From Diogma glabrata (Eukaryota; Arthropoda; Insecta; Diptera; Cylindrotomidae): a DNA stretch of 64,000 bases. Under the pieces are notes generated by a model. That model was given only the letters and a program-made list of their open reading frames with translations. It did no database searches and was not told the DNA's origin. The position numbers and the translations under genes are program-made. Below are positions 38,770 to 56,690 of the stretch, piece by piece. The stretch's first letter is position 1; every line of letters starts with the position of its first letter. The stretch is from assembly GCA_963693315.1 (NCBI GenBank), contig OY856186.1, forward strand, positions 286,704,930-286,768,929, written 5' to 3'.

Positions 38770-39961
38770 CATGAAACTAAGAAACGAACAAGCCGGCTTT
38801 AGACCAGGAAGAAGCTGTACCGATCATATCAACACAATCCGTATCATAATAGAGCAATCAAACGAATGGAACTCACCATTGTATCTCCTCTTCGTGGACT
38901 TCGAACGCGCCTTCGACTCAATTAACAGAAGCGCGATATGGAAGACACTTTGTGAAATGGGCGTCCCGAAGAAAATAGTTGATCTAATCAAAGAAATGTA
39001 TCGGGATGCTGGAAACAGAATACAATACAAAGGACAGCAAAGTGATAAATACTACAACCACCGAGGAGTGAGACAAGGCTGTGTACTATCCCCGCTACTA
39101 TTCCTGATAGTACTAGATAGTATCATGAGAAAGCTCGATGATGCAAGTCCAAATGGAATCCAACGGAACACAACAAGCCGGCTCAATGATCTAGACTACG
39201 CAGATGACATCTGTCTACTTACACACACACATACGGACATGCAGCAGAAAATACAGAAGCTATCAGCCCTTGCACATGAAGTCGGACTCAACATTAATAT
39301 CAGGAAAACAAAGTCTATGAGATTGAACACCAAAACGATAACACCAATTACCATCAACAATACACAAGTGGATGAAGTCGACAAATTTGTGTACCTTGGT
39401 TGTACTGTAGCAAAAACAGGCGGGACTGAAGAAGATATCAGTCAGCGTATTAACAAAGCTAGAAATACGTTCAATTTGCTTCACAAGCTCTGGAATGCAT
39501 CCGTCCTGTCAAGAAAGACAAAGCTACGAATGTTCAATGCATGTGTCAAGTCAGTACTGCTATATGGGTGTGAAACGTGGAAACACACAAAGAGGATCAC
39601 AAGTCAACTACAGGTGTTTGTGAACAAATGCCTGAGAAGACTGATCAAATGCTTCTGGCCGAACACCATCAGTAACCAGGAACTTCTACGACAGACTGAG
39701 CAGTTAGACATTGAGTCCGAGATAAAACAAAGGAAATGGAGATGGATAGGACATACACTGAGGAAACCAGCTAAAGATATAACAAGGTTGTCCCTAGAGT
39801 GGAATCCACAAGGTAAAAGGAGAGTTGGAAGACCACCCATGACGTGGAAGAAAACGGTGCTAGCTGAAGCAAAACAAATCGGCAAGACATGGGGTGAACT
39901 GAAAGCGATTGCCCCGAACAGAGTCAGATGGTCCAGTCTAGTAGACGCCCTATGCTCCTAA
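38720..39961 (+). CDS. LINE-A left copy, reverse transcriptase and C-terminal domain
   Basis: 413-codon frame with RT motifs in order: [28 protein letters not shown] (about residue 57), [13 protein letters not shown] (about residue 116), [10 protein letters not shown] with the catalytic YADD (about residue 160), then [11 protein letters not shown] and [11 protein letters not shown]. The C-terminus has [11 protein letters not shown] and [12 protein letters not shown], ending ALCS. The first Met is arbitrary, because the RT is fused in sense to the upstream endonuclease and cut off by a 1-base shift at 38,680. It overlaps the preceding frame by 50 bp. Identical in sequence to the right copy. 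Confidence 0.88.
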   Translation: MKILAMIILERISPSINMKLRNEQAGFRPGRSCTDHINTIRIIIEQSNEWNSPLYLLFVDFERAFDSINRSAIWKTLCEMGVPKKIVDLIKEMYRDAGNRIQYKGQQSDKYYNHRGVRQGCVLSPLLFLIVLDSIMRKLDDASPNGIQRNTTSRLNDLDYADDICLLTHTHTDMQQKIQKLSALAHEVGLNINIRKTKSMRLNTKTITPITINNTQVDEVDKFVYLGCTVAKTGGTEEDISQRINKARNTFNLLHKLWNASVLSRKTKLRMFNACVKSVLLYGCETWKHTKRITSQLQVFVNKCLRRLIKCFWPNTISNQELLRQTEQLDIESEIKQRKWRWIGHTLRKPAKDITRLSLEWNPQGKRRVGRPPMTWKKTVLAEAKQIGKTWGELKAIAPNRVRWSSLVDALCS

Positions 39962-39983
39962 ATGGAGATAAAGGAAAAAAAAA

Positions 39984-39985
<2 letters not shown>

Positions 39986-40060
<75 letters not shown>

Positions 40061-40066
40061 AAAAAA

Positions 40067-40139
<73 letters not shown>

Positions 40140-40261
40140 TTTTTTTCATATTGATTTTCCGTCTCCGCTTATCATTTATAGTCGATTGGCACCAAAATTT
40201 TTCAGAAATTCCGAGATGAAGCACGTTGCAATAGGTAGATTTTTATATGAAATCTACCTAA
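39986..40261 (+). mobile_element. (TA)n plus HINE-like tail, left palindrome arm
   Basis: Two (TA)n blocks (39,986-40,060 and 40,071-40,135), then the 126-bp tail ending in the TAGGTAGATTT/AAATCTACCTA hairpin (40,233-40,261). It lies exactly between the 3' end of LINE-A and the 3' end of LINE-B. The right arm copy is about 55 bp longer in (TA)n. Confidence 0.75.
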
Positions 40262-42575
40262 AATATGAAGATCGAAGACCAGAGTAGAGGGAAAAGAGAG
40301 AAAAGACACTCAAGAAGAAAACAGAAAAAAAAAATGATAAGGAAGAGGAAGAAGTAGGAAGAGTAAAGGGAATGGAAAGGGAAAAAAAGAAAACGAAGAG
40401 GAAGGAGGCTTTAGTAATCACTTTCAATATAACAGTAAAGTGTTAAGAACAGTAATCAACCAGTACAAGGGCACCGGAAACAGAAAACCGATTTAACAAG
40501 CTCCAATAGAGCCAAAATGACCAATCAGTTCCCTCCTGAAAACAGCTTGAGAAAAATTAAATCTTTTCAAAGACGAAGGCAAATCATTGAAAAGCTTGAT
40601 GACTCGCACCACAAACGATTTCTCCCAAGAAACACAGCTTACCTGGGGGAGAACAAGATTTAATTGCCTTCTGGAGTGACCAGCTGAGAACCTTCTGAGA
40701 AGAAAAGAAGGAGACTAAAACTTGATGACTCTGTAAAGTTGGCAAAGAAGACGAATTTTTACATGATCAAGAAAAGAGGTCACAAGAAGTTGCAAAACAA
40801 AAGGCGAGATATGGTCACGGGATCTTAAATTGTAAACAAACCTGACTGCATAATTGAAGGTTCTCCTGAGAATGGAAATGCTTTCATCTGTACGACCCAA
40901 CATACTATACCATTCTGCAAAGCAGACCATTCAAGGCTGTTGGCTTTTTTCAAAAAGGTCTTCAGCTCTTGAATATGAGGATGGCATAAAGGACTTAGCA
41001 GTCTACATGTCAGGCTATGACTACTATGGCTATGGTCTATGGCTATGGCTATGACTATGGCTATGGTCGCCTCGGTAAAAAAAAATAAATAAAAAAAACA
41101 ATGTTCAATGCCTCCGGTGCCTCCGAGAACGGAATCTCCTGATAATACCAAAAATTTTACCCACTAAAACATTGACTAGAGGATGCCAGCCTAGATTGTC
41201 ATCAAAAATAATCCCAAGATTTTTAGCTTGATTAGCGAAGGAAATAACATTGCCATCCAGTCTAAGATGCATCGGATTTGGAGAGATAACAGAATTGGAA
41301 TTAAAACGCATTGCCTGCAGACGATTGTCACGGGCCCACTCAGAAATGCACTTCTGAAATGCACAATCTATAAGACTTGACCGTGATCCGGCATGGAGGA
41401 TCTGGACATCACCGCAAAAAGGTGTACAGTAACAAATGAGCAAGACTTAGCAATGTCGTTGATAAAGAGCGAAAAAGCAAGGGACTAAGAATCGACCCCT
41501 GAAGAGCTCCCTTGGTAACGGGCAGCAGATCGGAGACCTTACCATCAGAGTATGCACTTTGAAAACGGTCTGTTAGATAGGAATGGATGAGAATAGAAGC
41601 AGAAGACGAAAGTAAAACCTGAGACTTAAGTTTGGAGACTAAAAGAGAATGGTCAACAGAGTCAAAAGTCTTACTGAAATCCAAGAAAAAAAGAATTTAA
41701 AGCAGTTTCCTTTTAATAATGCATCATATCTGATCAGAAACATTCAACACAGTAGATGTTGTACTGGGATGTTTACGAAAGCCTGACTGTTATGTAGATC
41801 AACCAAAGTCTAGCAACATGGTCGGATAGTTGGACATAAATAAGCTTCTCAAAGACCTTCGCCAGAACAGGAAGAATTCTGATAGGCGGAAAGCAATGCT
41901 GTCCTTTTTCGGAATCGGCAAAATTTTTGCAAGTTTCCACACGCCTTAGGAAAGCACGCCACCATAATGGCGTAGTTAGCCAAATGCAAAATATGTAGAA
42001 AAATAAATGGGAAGATAAGCTTAAGGAACTTCAGAGGAATGTTGTCCAACCCAACAGAATTCGAATTAATTGGTTGAAATGTTATCAGTAATAGAACGAA
42101 CCGTAATAGAACGAAAGGAGAAGGCATTCACATCCTCAGGAAAATCAAGATTAGACCGGTCAAGAGGAGGATAGCTATTAGGTTTAACGAAGGTTCTATT
42201 AATGTGATTGATCTCAACTTCACTTAGAGAAGGAGCTTCCATTTGGTCAGGAAGAACACCAGTGTTTTTAATTTTACTCCAAAGATGCGTTGAAGAATAT
42301 ACTTCTTTGAATATTTTGTCTCCAGAAGCAAGTTTAGCTTTACGTACCATTGTCCTAAATTTGTTCCTGTATAAGCGAAAGACATCCCAATTCTCACCTG
42401 TGCCATCTCTAAGGAATTCTCGATAAGCCAAATCTCGCGTTGACCTCACGTGCAACATTTCAGGCGACAGATGAATAGTGGTAACTTTATGACTCGGTAT
42501 CCTTTTATACGGCAGGAATTTATCCGTGAGTTGGCAAACAACATCATTTAGAAAATTCAGCTTTACGTCAATATC
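40262..42575 (-). pseudogene. LINE-B, left copy (jockey/CR1-like non-LTR retrotransposon), decayed
   Basis: On the minus strand, from 42,570 to 40,262, the frames give the post-endonuclease linker (NKFRTMVRKAKLASGDKIF, TFVKPNSYPPLDRS), RT core MDFSKTFDSVDHSLLVSKL and VTKGALQGSILSPLLF (41,684-41,409), then NLGIIFDDNLGW (41,443-41,105) and a C-terminal NYAVRFVYNLRSRDHISP block (about 40,860-40,720). The YxDD box is not intact in any frame. Frames change several times, so the copy is dead. The 5' end is cut by the copia LTR at 42,576; the 3' UTR is CT-rich and stops at the HINE-like hairpin. Confidence 0.8.
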
Positions 42576-42754
42576 TGTTGAAATATAGTACCAACAACAA
42601 TTACTTTGTTCATTGGGTAAACTCAGCTGCAAAAAAGTTATATCTAAATCTGTCAAAGAAATATTCTTTTGTAACACACGTGATTTACTTATGGAATAAG
42701 AAAGATCACAAAAATATTATCCTTTTCTTTTATACAAAAATCCAATATTCAACA

Positions 42755-42770
42755 GGTTATGGGCCCAGCC
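42755..42770 (+). promoter_or_regulatory. Copia primer-binding site (internal initiator tRNA-Met type)
   Basis: GGTTATGGGCCCAGCC directly follows the LTR CA end. Drosophila copia uses a half-tRNA-iMet primer with almost this sequence (recalled). The mirrored site is at 46,056-46,071. Confidence 0.85.
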
Positions 42771-42784
42771 CATAAAAGATAAGG

Positions 42785-42960
42785 TATAATAATAAAAGTG
42801 CGGTAAAGCAAATAATAATGAAAGTGCGGTAAAGCAAATTATAATAAAAGTGCGGTAAAGCAAATTATAATAAAAGTGCGGTAAAGCAAATATTAATAAA
42901 AGTGCGGTAAAGCATAAATTAATAAAATTACGGTAAAGCATCTATTAATAAAAGTGTGGT
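42785..42960 (+). repeat. About 30-bp tandem repeat in the copia leader, 7 copies
   Basis: AATAAAAGTGCGGTAAAGCA recurs seven times with small changes between the primer site and the gag start. Mirrored at 45,866-46,041. Confidence 0.9.
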
Positions 42961-42996
42961 AAAAATATTAATTAAATAAAAGTTGACTAAAACAAA

Positions 42997-43234
42997 ATGG
43001 AAGGTAAATTAGACCATGCAGTTTTATCTAATCAATCTAATTTAAAATTAGAGGGAAACTCAAATTTTAGGTCATGGAAATTTCAAGTTAGAGTAATTTT
43101 AAAAGCTCTTGATAAATTTGAAGTGGTAACTGGAAAGGAAACAAAACCAGCGGCAGATGCTGCAAGATGGTTACAGAAAGACGCAAGACCACAAAGCATT
43201 ATTGTTACAATACTATCAGATAAAGTAATGGGAG

Positions 43235-43239
<5 letters not shown>
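42997..43239 (+). pseudogene. Copia gag N-terminal fragment, left arm
   Basis: Encodes the first 75 or so residues of Gag through TILSDKVM and then leaves the element (GE stop). The second copia piece at 57,051 starts with the same CTATCAGATAAAGTAATG (18 bp shared) and carries on with LQIITCESAKAIW, the expected continuation. Confidence 0.85.
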
Positions 43240-45586
<2,347 letters not shown>

Positions 45587-45591
<5 letters not shown>

Positions 45592-46255
45592 CTCCCATTA
45601 CTTTATCTGATAGTATTGTAACAATAATGCTTTGTGGTCTTGCGTCTTTCTGTAACCATCTTGCAGCATCTGCCGCTGGTTTTGTTTCCTTTCCAGTTAC
45701 CACTTCAAATTTATCAAGAGCTTTTAAAATTACTCTAACTTGAAATTTCCATGACCTAAAATTTGAGTTTCCCTCTAATTTTAAATTAGATTGATTAGAT
45801 AAAACTGCATGGTCTAATTTACCTTCCATTTTGTTTTAGTCAACTTTTATTTAATTAATATTTTTACCACACTTTTATTAATAGATGCTTTACCGTAATT
45901 TTATTAATTTATGCTTTACCGCACTTTTATTAATATTTGCTTTACCGCACTTTTATTATAATTTGCTTTACCGCACTTTTATTATAATTTGCTTTACCGC
46001 ACTTTCATTATTATTTGCTTTACCGCACTTTTATTATTATACCTTATCTTTTATGGGCTGGGCCCATAACCTGTTGAATATTGGATTTTTGTATAAAAGA
46101 AAAGGATAATATTTTTGTGATCTTTCTTATTCCATAAGTAAATCACGTGTGTTACAAAAGAATATTTCTTTGACAGATTTAGATATAACTTTTTTGCAGC
46201 TGAGTTTACCCAATGAACAAAGTAATTGTTGTTGGTACTATATTTCAACAGATAT
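45587..46255 (-). mobile_element. Copia-type element, 5' part, right arm (inverted)
   Basis: Inverted copy of 42,571-43,239: LTR 46,072-46,250, primer site 46,056-46,071, leader repeats 45,866-46,041, gag start codon at 45,829. Same truncation point in gag as the left copy, so the truncation predates or coincides with the inverted duplication. Confidence 0.85.
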
Positions 46256-48564
46256 TGACGTAAAGCTGAATTTTCTAAATGATGTTGTTTGCCAACTCAC
46301 GGATAAATTCCTGCCGTATAAAAGGATACCGAGTCATAAAGTTACCACTATTCATCTGTCGCCTGAAATGTTGCACGTGAGGTCAACGCGAGATTTGGCT
46401 TATCGAGAATTCCTTAGAGATGGCACAGGTGAGAATTGGGATGTCTTTCGCTTATACAGGAACAAATTTAGGACAATGGTACGTAAAGCTAAACTTGCTT
46501 CTGGAGACAAAATATTCAAAGAAGTATATTCTTCAACGCATCTTTGGAGTAAAATTAAAAACATTGGTGTTCTTCCTGACCAAATGGAAGCTCCTTCTCT
46601 AAGTGAAGTTGAGATCAATCACATTAATAGAACCTTCGTTAAACCTAATAGCTATCCTCCTCTTGACCGGTCTAATCTTGATTTTCCTGAGGATGTGAAT
46701 GCCTTCTCCTTTCGTTCTATTACGGTTCGTTCTATTACTGATAACATTTCAACCAATTAATTCGAATTCTGTTGGGTTGGACAACATTCCTCTGAAGTTC
46801 CTTAAGCTTATCTTCCCATTTATTTTTCTACATATTTTGCATTTGGCTAACTACGCCATTATGGTGGCGTGCTTTCCTAAGGCGTGTGGAAACTTGCAAA
46901 AATTTTGCCGATTCCGAAAAAGGACAGCATTGCTTTCCGCCTATCAGAATTCTTCCTGTTCTGGCGAAGGTCTTTGAGAAGCTTATTTATGTCCAACTAT
47001 CCGACCATGTTGCTAGACTTTGGTTGATCTACATAACAGTCAGGCTTTCGTAAACATCCCAGTACAACATCTACTGTGTTGAATGTTTCTGATCAGATAT
47101 GATGCATTATTAAAAGGAAACTGCTTTAAATTCTTTTTTTCTTGGATTTCAGTAAGACTTTTGACTCTGTTGACCATTCTCTTTTAGTCTCCAAACTTAA
47201 GTCTCAGGTTTTACTTTCGTCTTCTGCTTCTATTCTCATCCATTCCTATCTAACAGACCGTTTTCAAAGTGCATACTCTGATGGTAAGGTCTCCGATCTG
47301 CTGCCCGTTACCAAGGGAGCTCTTCAGGGGTCGATTCTTAGTCCCTTGCTTTTTCGCTCTTTATCAACGACATTGCTAAGTCTTGCTCATTTGTTACTGT
47401 ACACCTTTTTGCGGTGATGTCCAGATCCTCCATGCCGGATCACGGTCAAGTCTTATAGATTGTGCATTTCAGAAGTGCATTTCTGAGTGGGCCCGTGACA
47501 ATCGTCTGCAGGCAATGCGTTTTAATTCCAATTCTGTTATCTCTCCAAATCCGATGCATCTTAGACTGGATGGCAATGTTATTTCCTTCGCTAATCAAGC
47601 TAAAAATCTTGGGATTATTTTTGATGACAATCTAGGCTGGCATCCTCTAGTCAATGTTTTAGTGGGTAAAATTTTTGGTATTATCAGGAGATTCCGTTCT
47701 CGGAGGCACCGGAGGCATTGAACATTGTTTTTTTTATTTATTTTTTTTTACCGAGGCGACCATAGCCATAGTCATAGCCATAGCCATAGACCATAGCCAT
47801 AGTAGTCATAGCCTGACATGTAGACTGCTAAGTCCTTTATGCCATCCTCATATTCAAGAGCTGAAGACCTTTTTGAAAAAAGCCAACAGCCTTGAATGGT
47901 CTGCTTTGCAGAATGGTATAGTATGTTGGGTCGTACAGATGAAAGCATTTCCATTCTCAGGAGAACCTTCAATTATGCAGTCAGGTTTGTTTACAATTTA
48001 AGATCCCGTGACCATATCTCGCCTTTTGTTTTGCAACTTCTTGTGACCTCTTTTCTTGATCATGTAAAAATTCGTCTTCTTTGCCAACTTTACAGAGTCA
48101 TCAAGTTTTAGTCTCCTTCTTTTCTTCTCAGAAGGTTCTCAGCTGGTCACTCCAGAAGGCAATTAAATCTTGTTCTCCCCCAGGTAAGCTGTGTTTCTTG
48201 GGAGAAATCGTTTGTGGTGCGAGTCATCAAGCTTTTCAATGATTTGCCTTCGTCTTTGAAAAGATTTAATTTTTCTCAAGCTGTTTTCAGGAGGGAACTG
48301 ATTGGTCATTTTGGCTCTATTGGAGCTTGTTAAATCGGTTTTCTGTTTCCGGTGCCCTTGTACTGGTTGATTACTGTTCTTAACACTTTACTGTTATATT
48401 GAAAGTGATTACTAAAGCCTCCTTCCTCTTCGTTTTCTTTTTTTCCCTTTCCATTCCCTTTACTCTTCCTACTTCTTCCTCTTCCTTATCATTTTTTTTT
48501 TCTGTTTTCTTCTTGAGTGTCTTTTCTCTCTTTTCCCTCTACTCTGGTCTTCGATCTTCATATT
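46251..48564 (+). pseudogene. LINE-B, right copy, decayed
   Basis: Inverted copy of 40,262-42,575 with the same frameshifts and missing YxDD box. Its only observed base difference changes Thr to Ile in the linker (46,564). RT core at 47,142-47,417, C-terminal NLGIIFDDNL region at 47,383-47,721. Confidence 0.8.
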
Positions 48565-48900
<336 letters not shown>

Positions 48901-48919
48901 TTTTTTCCTTTATCTCCAT

Positions 48920-50161
48920 TTAGGAGCATAGGGCGTCTACTAGACTGGACCATCTGACTCTGTTCGGGGCAATCGCTTTCAGTTCACCCCATGTCTTGCC
49001 GATTTGTTTTGCTTCAGCTAGCACCGTTTTCTTCCACGTCATGGGTGGTCTTCCAACTCTCCTTTTACCTTGTGGATTCCACTCTAGGGACAACCTTGTT
49101 ATATCTTTAGCTGGTTTCCTCAGTGTATGTCCTATCCATCTCCATTTCCTTTGTTTTATCTCGGACTCAATGTCTAACTGCTCAGTCTGTCGTAGAAGTT
49201 CCTGGTTACTGATGGTGTTCGGCCAGAAGCATTTGATCAGTCTTCTCAGGCATTTGTTCACAAACACCTGTAGTTGACTTGTGATCCTCTTTGTGTGTTT
49301 CCACGTTTCACACCCATATAGCAGTACTGACTTGACACATGCATTGAACATTCGTAGCTTTGTCTTTCTTGACAGGACGGATGCATTCCAGAGCTTGTGA
49401 AGCAAATTGAACGTATTTCTAGCTTTGTTAATACGCTGACTGATATCTTCTTCAGTCCCGCCTGTTTTTGCTACAGTACAACCAAGGTACACAAATTTGT
49501 CGACTTCATCCACTTGTGTATTGTTGATGGTAATTGGTGTTATCGTTTTGGTGTTCAATCTCATAGACTTTGTTTTCCTGATATTAATGTTGAGTCCGAC
49601 TTCATGTGCAAGGGCTGATAGCTTCTGTATTTTCTGCTGCATGTCCGTATGTGTGTGTGTAAGTAGACAGATGTCATCTGCGTAGTCTAGATCATTGAGC
49701 CGGCTTGTTGTGTTCCGTTGGATTCCATTTGGACTTGCATCATCGAGCTTTCTCATGATACTATCTAGTACTATCAGGAATAGTAGCGGGGATAGTACAC
49801 AGCCTTGTCTCACTCCTCGGTGGTTGTAGTATTTATCACTTTGCTGTCCTTTGTATTGTATTCTGTTTCCAGCATCCCGATACATTTCTTTGATTAGATC
49901 AACTATTTTCTTCGGGACGCCCATTTCACAAAGTGTCTTCCATATCGCGCTTCTGTTAATTGAGTCGAAGGCGCGTTCGAAGTCCACGAAGAGGAGATAC
50001 AATGGTGAGTTCCATTCGTTTGATTGCTCTATTATGATACGGATTGTGTTGATATGATCGGTACAGCTTCTTCCTGGTCTAAAGCCGGCTTGTTCGTTTC
50101 TTAGTTTCATGTTAATTGATGGAGATATTCTTTCGAGAATGATCATCGCTAGTATTTTCAT
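48920..50161 (-). CDS. LINE-A right copy, reverse transcriptase and C-terminal domain
   Basis: 413-codon frame with exactly the same translation as 38,720-39,961: RT fingers/palm motifs, catalytic LDYADDI, GRPPMTW and the ALCS end. Overlaps the endonuclease frame by 50 bp, reflecting the shared 1-base shift and not true bicistronic design, since WRGISLLN-type RT motif 1 is readable just upstream in the RT frame. Confidence 0.88.
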   Translation of the reverse strand: MKILAMIILERISPSINMKLRNEQAGFRPGRSCTDHINTIRIIIEQSNEWNSPLYLLFVDFERAFDSINRSAIWKTLCEMGVPKKIVDLIKEMYRDAGNRIQYKGQQSDKYYNHRGVRQGCVLSPLLFLIVLDSIMRKLDDASPNGIQRNTTSRLNDLDYADDICLLTHTHTDMQQKIQKLSALAHEVGLNINIRKTKSMRLNTKTITPITINNTQVDEVDKFVYLGCTVAKTGGTEEDISQRINKARNTFNLLHKLWNASVLSRKTKLRMFNACVKSVLLYGCETWKHTKRITSQLQVFVNKCLRRLIKCFWPNTISNQELLRQTEQLDIESEIKQRKWRWIGHTLRKPAKDITRLSLEWNPQGKRRVGRPPMTWKKTVLAEAKQIGKTWGELKAIAPNRVRWSSLVDALCS

Positions 50162-51719
50162 TATTGTGTTGAGCAGAGATATACCTCTCCAATTTTTTGC
50201 ATTCTCTTAGATCACCTTTCTTTGGGATTGTTATGGTTAAACATTCTTTCCATTTGGTTGGTATTTTCCCTTCGTTCCATACATCAGCTAATAGTGGTGT
50301 TAGAGCTTCTGCTGTTGTGTTTACATCTGCTTTGAGTAATTCTGCTGATATATTATCTGTACCAGCAGATTTGTTATTCTTGAGTTTCTGTATGGCATCT
50401 TTAACTTCCCGTTCCGTTGGTGGGTGGGTGCTGATAGTTTCGTTATAGTTGTCATCCGGAAACTGCAAGTTATCTTCATGTTGGTGGCAGTTGTCTTCGA
50501 AGTATTCTTTCCATCTATTTAGCTGCTGTTCATGTGTTGTGAGGGTTTGACCAGATTCATCCTTTATTGGTGGAGTGTTTGTATATTTGTTGGTGACCTT
50601 TCTCACGCATTTGTGTAGTGTGCGCATATTTCTATTAGCTGCTGCTGTTTCCGCAGTCTTGAGAATGCCTTCTGTATATCTTCTGCGATCATTCCCTGCC
50701 ATCTTTTTAACTTGTTTTGCTGTACTTTCATATTTGCTGCGGATCTCGGTTGTGTTCTGGTGACACAATTGCAACTTGAGCTGACGACGCTCTTCAATTT
50801 TCTTCCAGGTATCATCGCTAATCCATGGTTTCCGTGACTTGTCTTGGTATCCAAGCACATCTGTAGCAGTTTTGACGTAAGCTTCTTTAACTTGTTCCCA
50901 TTTTTCATCAATGCTGGTGGTTTCGTTGTTTGGTAGATTGAGCTGGAGCGATTCTTTGAAGATGTTATTTGTATTTTTGTCGCTCAATCTGTTGATGTTA
51001 AATTTCCTCTGACATGACTTGTTGTGTTTTACAGCGGCTGGTTTAATTTTGAATGTTGCAATTACCAGTTGATGGTCGCTGTGCATGTCTGCTCCTCGCT
51101 TTGCTCTGACGTCTTGTAGTGAGGATAGAAACTTCTTATTCACCAGTACGTGATCAATTTGATTCTTGGTTCTTCCATTTGGTGATGTCCAAGTGTATTT
51201 ATGTATGTTCTTGTGTGGGAACTTGCTGCCTCCTATGAATAGTTGATTTGTGACACAACAATCGATGAGCCTATCTCCATTATTGTTACGTGTTGATTCT
51301 AGTGCATTTTTGCCCATGATTGATTCCATTCCGGTGTTGTCGGTTCCAATTTTGGCATTGAAATCACCTTGTATTATTTTGATGTCATTTCGGTGTGCAC
51401 TAGCCAGTATTGCTTGGAGCTGTTCGTAGAATTCATCTTTTGTCGCATCATCAGCTTCTTCGGTAGGTGCATAGCACTGTATGATCGTTGTATTTCTAAT
51501 TTTCGATTGGAATCTTGCTGTTATTATTCTGCTACTGATTGGTTTCCATTCGAGAAGTGCTTTCTTTGCGTTAGGTGTTGTTAATATTGCTACGCCTTGT
51601 TCGTGTGTGCTGGATTTACCAGAGAACATCATGTAATTTCCTTCGCTTGTTGTTAGCTCTCCGCTGTTTTTCCATCTTACTTCACTGAGTCCTAGTATCT
51701 CGATGTTATATTCTTTCAT
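50112..51719 (-). CDS. LINE-A right copy, AP-endonuclease and RT N-terminal region
   Basis: One open frame of 535 codons from the first Met (the frame is open further upstream to the 51,796 truncation) covers the whole endonuclease: EILGLSEVRW, QCYAPTEEADD, IIQGDFNAKIG, YTWTSPNGRTKNQIDHVLV and MHSDHQLV, then the linker and the start of RT. It lacks the 2-bp loss that breaks the left copy. It ends in a wrong frame after KKGDLRECKKL because of the 6-A run at about 50,197-50,205, shared with the left copy; the RT carries on in the next frame. Partial and probably inactive as a whole. Confidence 0.85.
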   Translation of the reverse strand: MKEYNIEILGLSEVRWKNSGELTTSEGNYMMFSGKSSTHEQGVAILTTPNAKKALLEWKPISSRIITARFQSKIRNTTIIQCYAPTEEADDATKDEFYEQLQAILASAHRNDIKIIQGDFNAKIGTDNTGMESIMGKNALESTRNNNGDRLIDCCVTNQLFIGGSKFPHKNIHKYTWTSPNGRTKNQIDHVLVNKKFLSSLQDVRAKRGADMHSDHQLVIATFKIKPAAVKHNKSCQRKFNINRLSDKNTNNIFKESLQLNLPNNETTSIDEKWEQVKEAYVKTATDVLGYQDKSRKPWISDDTWKKIEERRQLKLQLCHQNTTEIRSKYESTAKQVKKMAGNDRRRYTEGILKTAETAAANRNMRTLHKCVRKVTNKYTNTPPIKDESGQTLTTHEQQLNRWKEYFEDNCHQHEDNLQFPDDNYNETISTHPPTEREVKDAIQKLKNNKSAGTDNISAELLKADVNTTAEALTPLLADVWNEGKIPTKWKECLTITIPKKGDLRECKKLERYISAQHNNENTSDDHSRKNISIN

Positions 51720-51792
51720 TACTTTCTCAACTTGTGCTAACCGCGATGTTTCTATCAGAGTTCTGACATTCCAGTTTCCTACTCGTGTCCGG

Positions 51793-51796
<4 letters not shown>

Positions 51797-51886
<90 letters not shown>
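51797..51886. repeat. (TA)n, 90 bp, at the outer end of the right palindrome arm
   Basis: TA repeat directly abutting truncated LINE-A. Beyond it, 51,887-52,190 shows nothing recognisable. Confidence 0.97.
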
Positions 51887-51889
<3 letters not shown>

Positions 51890-52190
51890 TTAGCTGAGAT
51901 TTGGCATTAATTTAATTTAGTTTTAATAAATTTAATGAGAATAGAACTTCGAATTAATTAACTTTCTTTGATTTACAGCTACAGAATATAATACAAAAGG
52001 TATATATAAACATTGAAACTAGTTTTTAATGTTAATATATTACTTTCTTAAAACATCTTTCGTATTTCTATCAATTTTATGTAATTTGGAATAAATGAAA
52101 GGAAGTCTAAAATACGTCTAAAGTATTAAAGATATCGTTCAAACAAATTTTATACATATATTCCATATTTGAATTATCAAAATATATATA

Positions 52191-52430
52191 ACATATTTAT
52201 ATGAATTATCAATATATGTACATATGTGTATGTATGTGTGTATGTATGCATGTATGTATGTATGTGTGTATGTATGTGTATGTGTGTATGTGTATGTATA
52301 TATATGTATGTATATATGTGTATATGTGTGTGTATATATATGTGTATGGATATGTATGTATGTATGTATGTGTGCGTGTGTATGTATGTATATGTGTGTA
52401 TGTATATGTGTATATGTATGTATATATATA
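52191..52430 (+). repeat. (TATG)n/(TGTA)n simple repeat
   Basis: Mixed TATG, TGTG and TA units. The Cys/Met/Tyr/Val open frames here are artefacts of the repeat. Confidence 0.95.
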
Positions 52431-55915
<3,485 letters not shown>

Positions 55916-56690
55916 GACAATGGTGAATGGTCGTCTTATCAACACTTGTTATAAGTGACAGTGTGAATTTTAAACTAAATTAATCTCTTAAATGATAAAT
56001 ATATAAGTATAACTAAATGTAGTGAAAACATTAATTGTAATAATCAGTTTTATATCTAATATAATAGTTTTAAAGTGTTGGTTTTAATGACTAAACTCTA
56101 AGGTAAGATTGCTTTCAAAAATGGAAAGATGTGGGCGACCAAGATGTAATCTTCCCTAAATGTAAAATTTATTAACTCTGATTTTTACTAGAAAACTAAA
56201 TAAAGGTGTTATTGTGCTATTCGATTTTGTGTAAAATTTAAACCTACTTAGAGCTTTAACTAGCGAAATTTAGTTATTATTTCAAATTCAGTTTAAAATT
56301 TCATTTGTTGACATAATTTTATGTGATAGATTTATCTCTTTCTATTTATCCAAACATTATCCATAAAATCCAATAAGATTTTTGAACGATATCAACGAGC
56401 AGGGTTAATTGTTTTTGTTAAATTAATTCTTGTGTTTCAAGAAAAATTCAAAACATTCTTGCGTTAATTATATTATATAAAATAATGTTTTATAAAATTT
56501 AAATAAATACATTTCAAATAAAAACATCAAGTGAAAGATAATATTTTTATCCAATTCAATCCCAATACTTTTTATATGAAATTCACTCAATTTTCAAAGG
56601 GGTTTTTTTGTTTTTTATATATATGTACATAATATAAATGTTTTTAACCATAAATAATTTTAACCATAAATATAATAACATGAATTCAGA
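55916..56690. other. No recognisable feature
   Basis: AT-rich sequence without a supported gene, TIR or tandem repeat. Confidence 0.6.

Larger units (their letters stand above)
36745..39985 (+). mobile_element. LINE-A, left copy (AP-endonuclease/RT non-LTR retrotransposon)
   Basis: A near full-length LINE of about 3.2 kb: 5S-like 5' end, endonuclease, RT and C-terminal region, ending AAATGGAGATAAAGG then A-rich and (TA)n. (TA)n flanks both ends. 37,087-39,985 is the outermost part of the large palindrome; the 5' 340 bp are outside it. The clade (RTE-like or relative; often annotated as craniofacial-development-protein-2-like) was not resolved. Confidence 0.88.
42571..43234 (+). mobile_element. 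Copia-type element, 5' part (LTR, primer site, leader, gag start), left arm
   Basis: Inserted in LINE-B. The element stops abruptly near 43,234 in mid gag; the continuing part is found at 57,051-63,262. The LTR 42,576-42,754 (179 bp) has TGTTG...CAACA ends. The gag start at 42,997 reads LEGNSNFRSWKFQVRVILK, the usual N-terminal block of insect copia Gag. Confidence 0.85.
48901..51796 (-). mobile_element. LINE-A, right copy, 5' end cut at (TA)n
   Basis: Inverted partner of the left LINE-A from its 3' end to the phrase GTACCCGGACACG, where (TA)n (51,797-51,886) begins. The 5S-like 5' end is absent. Confidence 0.88.

Noticed and set aside
38433..39885. Antisense frames within LINE-A (for example 38,433-38,684, 39,604-39,885)
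   Set aside because: Shadows of the RT/endonuclease coding strand; duplicated exactly in the right arm.
36966..39961. Host craniofacial-development-protein-2-like gene
   Set aside because: The endonuclease is followed by an RT with YADD and the unit is a LINE; such names come from retroelement-derived domains.
40262..40460. AG-rich strand near 40,300 as a separate purine repeat
   Set aside because: It is the complement of the CT-rich 3' UTR of LINE-B.
56130..56160. Second 5S-like LINE start (GTGGGCGACCAAGATG)
   Set aside because: Shares only GTGGGCGA with 36,745 and lacks the GTTAAGCA and GACCGCTTGGG blocks.
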